6,369 nt of DNA from Acidobacteriota bacterium (GTDB taxonomy: Bacteria > Acidobacteriota > Blastocatellia > Pyrinomonadales > Pyrinomonadaceae): the NCBI GenBank assembly GCA_029862725.1, contig JAOTWT010000186.1:1-6369 (forward strand). The letters run 5' to 3'. A model generated the notes under the pieces. The model saw only the letters and a list, made by a program, of their open reading frames with translations, did no database searches and was not told the DNA's origin. This document shows positions 5,324 to 6,369 of this stretch, in pieces. Made by a program: the position numbers and the translations under genes. Positions within the stretch are counted from its first letter, which is position 1, and every line of letters begins with the position of its first letter.

Positions 5324-6277
5324 TCACCCCTCAATCTCTCTTCCGCTGTACCACTCTACCGTCTTTCTGATCCCCTCTTTCCAACCGATCCGCGGCTTCC
5401 AGCCCAATTCATTCTCAATCCTTGACGGATCGATCGCATAACGGCGGTCATGTCCCAAACGGTCCTTAACGGGCTCGATAAGCGAGTGCGGCTTTTCCAG
5501 GATATCGAGAATCGTTGTCAGGACGTCGATATTTTTCATCGTATTACGGGCTCCAATGTTATAAACGGAGCCCGCCGCCGCCTTCTCGTAAACAGTCCAA
5601 ATGGCCTCGCAGTGATCGGTCACATAGATCCAGTCGCGAACATTCATGCCATCGCCGTAAAGCGGCAGCGGCTTATCGTCCAATGCGTTAGAGATCATCA
5701 ACGGGATCAGCTTTTCGGGAAACTGCCGCGGTCCGTAGTTGTTCCCGCAGCGTGTGATCACTGTGTCGAGGCCAAAGGTCTCACGCGCGGCCCGGACAAA
5801 GTGTTCGGCTGCTGTTTTTGATGCGGCGTAGGGAGAATTGGGACGGAGCGGAGACTCTTCGGTAAAATACGCGTCGTCGCGCTCGGGGAGAGTGCCCATA
5901 ACCTCATCGGTCGAGATCTGGACAAAACGTTTTACGCCCTTCGCCCGGGCACAATCGAGGAGGACCTGGGTTCCGAGAACATTTGTCGTCACAAAATCAT
6001 GCGCCGATTCGATCGAACGGTCGACATGCGATTCGGCTGCAAAGTTGAAGATCGCGTCGCATTCATCGGGCAAGGCAGCCATGACCTCGTCGGCGTTTCT
6101 GATGTCGCCCTTGACGAATTCGTGTCTAGCGTCCAGACCTTCAAGATTCTCGAGCCGGCCGGCGTAGGTCAGGGCGTCGAAGTTTATGACCCGTGCATCG
6201 GGTTCGTGGGCAATAATCACACGCAGGAATTCCGACCCGATAAATCCCGCGCCGCCTGTTATAAAATAGGTCTTCAT
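5324..6277 (-). CDS. rfbB: dTDP-glucose 4,6-dehydratase RmlB/RfbB
   Basis: This NAD-dependent short-chain dehydrogenase/reductase converts dTDP-glucose to dTDP-4-keto-6-deoxyglucose, the branch point to rhamnose and many deoxy-amino sugars. The 317-residue product has the Rossmann motif GGAGFIGS (8-15), FDALTYAG (33-40), FNFAAESHVDRSI (77-89), catalytic STDE with Thr123, Asp124 and Glu125, and YAASK with Tyr150 and Lys154. Also present are RCGNNYGPRQFPEKLIP (176-192), YGDGMNVRDWIYVTDHC (207-223) and DRLGHDRRYAID (272-283). It is somewhat shorter than the roughly 350-residue enterobacterial enzymes, mainly at the C-terminus, and has Val-Met-Gly after STDE where Val-Tyr-Gly is common. The start ATG at 6277 has only a weak upstream GGA. 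rmlA, rmlC and rmlD are not in the window. Its product could feed a sugar aminotransferase such as the one converging on it, but substrate matching is unproven. Confidence 0.95.
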   Translation of the reverse strand: MKTYFITGGAGFIGSEFLRVIIAHEPDARVINFDALTYAGRLENLEGLDARHEFVKGDIRNADEVMAALPDECDAIFNFAAESHVDRSIESAHDFVTTNVLGTQVLLDCARAKGVKRFVQISTDEVMGTLPERDDAYFTEESPLRPNSPYAASKTAAEHFVRAARETFGLDTVITRCGNNYGPRQFPEKLIPLMISNALDDKPLPLYGDGMNVRDWIYVTDHCEAIWTVYEKAAAGSVYNIGARNTMKNIDVLTTILDILEKPHSLIEPVKDRLGHDRRYAIDPSRIENELGWKPRIGWKEGIRKTVEWYSGREIEG

Positions 6278-6369
6278 TTTTGTCCGTTGGTTGAAAGATT
6301 AAACCGAGATGTTAACATAAATGGCTTCGCAGGAGGCAGAAGGCCGATCGATTTAATGGAGCTGAAACC
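6278..6369. other. Upstream region of rfbB at the window edge, no gene seen
   Basis: These 92 bases precede rfbB on the minus strand. The nearest ribosome-binding candidate is a weak ACGGA ending about five bases before the start codon. I found no convincing -35/-10 pair and no credible reading frame, although a gene or promoter could continue past the right edge. Confidence 0.4.

Larger units (their letters stand above)
4728..5327 (-). other. Open frame of 24-residue repeats across the 72-bp array; probably not a gene
   Basis: On the minus strand the array is open in one frame because 72 is divisible by three. It would encode six copies of a 24-residue arginine/serine-rich motif beginning NRRVSDRKSASR, preceded by heptamer-encoded IQDSGF-type sequence. 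A GTG at 5327-5325 overlaps the rfbB TGA stop as GTGA, a geometry sometimes used for coupled translation. Against a real gene: the whole product is repeat DNA, the N-terminus lies in a different repeat family, and the differences in unit 3 change four codons and leave three silent, showing no clear protein-level constraint. No secretion signal or domain is seen. Confidence 0.1.

Overview
The window looks like chromosomal DNA from a free-living bacterium with moderate to high GC. My best guess is Acidobacteriota, class Blastocatellia. This is inferred from the protein flavour and from the dense 'GGATTCAGG'-type heptamer repeats between genes; no rRNA or taxonomic marker is present. All complete genes belong to known families. 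The unusual content lies between them.

Layout, left to right. (1) Bases 2-229 are the 3' end of a gene entering from the left edge, a small beta-barrel-like protein of unassigned function. (2) Bases 410-750 are the control region of thiC: a -10-like promoter element, a clear TPP riboswitch (427-525), then about 225 nt of hairpin-rich leader. That leader holds a 34-codon candidate leader peptide (628-732), whose stop codon lies inside a hairpin overlapping the thiC Shine-Dalgarno. (3) thiC (751-2679) encodes HMP-phosphate synthase and appears intact. (4) Heptamer repeat block 1 (2679-2825) is followed by a small four-helix-bundle gene of the 23S rRNA intervening-sequence protein family (2909-3283), then by block 2 (3281-3450) in the opposite orientation. 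(5) A DegT/DnrJ/EryC1/StrS sugar aminotransferase (3457-4584) follows on the plus strand. (6) A 740-bp convergent spacer (4585-5323) is filled with repeats: a 9/18-bp repeat, a diverged inverted two-hairpin element, six tandem 72-bp units each with two hairpins, and heptamer block 3. (7) rfbB/rmlB, dTDP-glucose 4,6-dehydratase (5324-6277), is on the minus strand and converges on the aminotransferase. (8) The last 92 bases are upstream of rfbB and hold no gene I can support.

How the genes relate. thiC is a self-contained thiamin-repressed unit. The aminotransferase and RmlB both handle nucleotide sugars for surface polysaccharide, so they may serve one deoxy-amino-sugar pathway, although they are convergent and not an operon. 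The four-helix-bundle gene has no metabolic link to either side and looks like an insertion carried with the repeats.

Most noteworthy. All four complete genes have their stop codon inside or touching a short-period repeat. The heptamers vary mainly at positions that leave the palindrome GANTC intact. The four-helix-bundle gene is bracketed by inverted heptamer arrays. The 72-bp array has REP/BIME-like architecture, and four of its six units are identical. I see no CRISPR array, transposase, integrase, reverse transcriptase or tRNA here.
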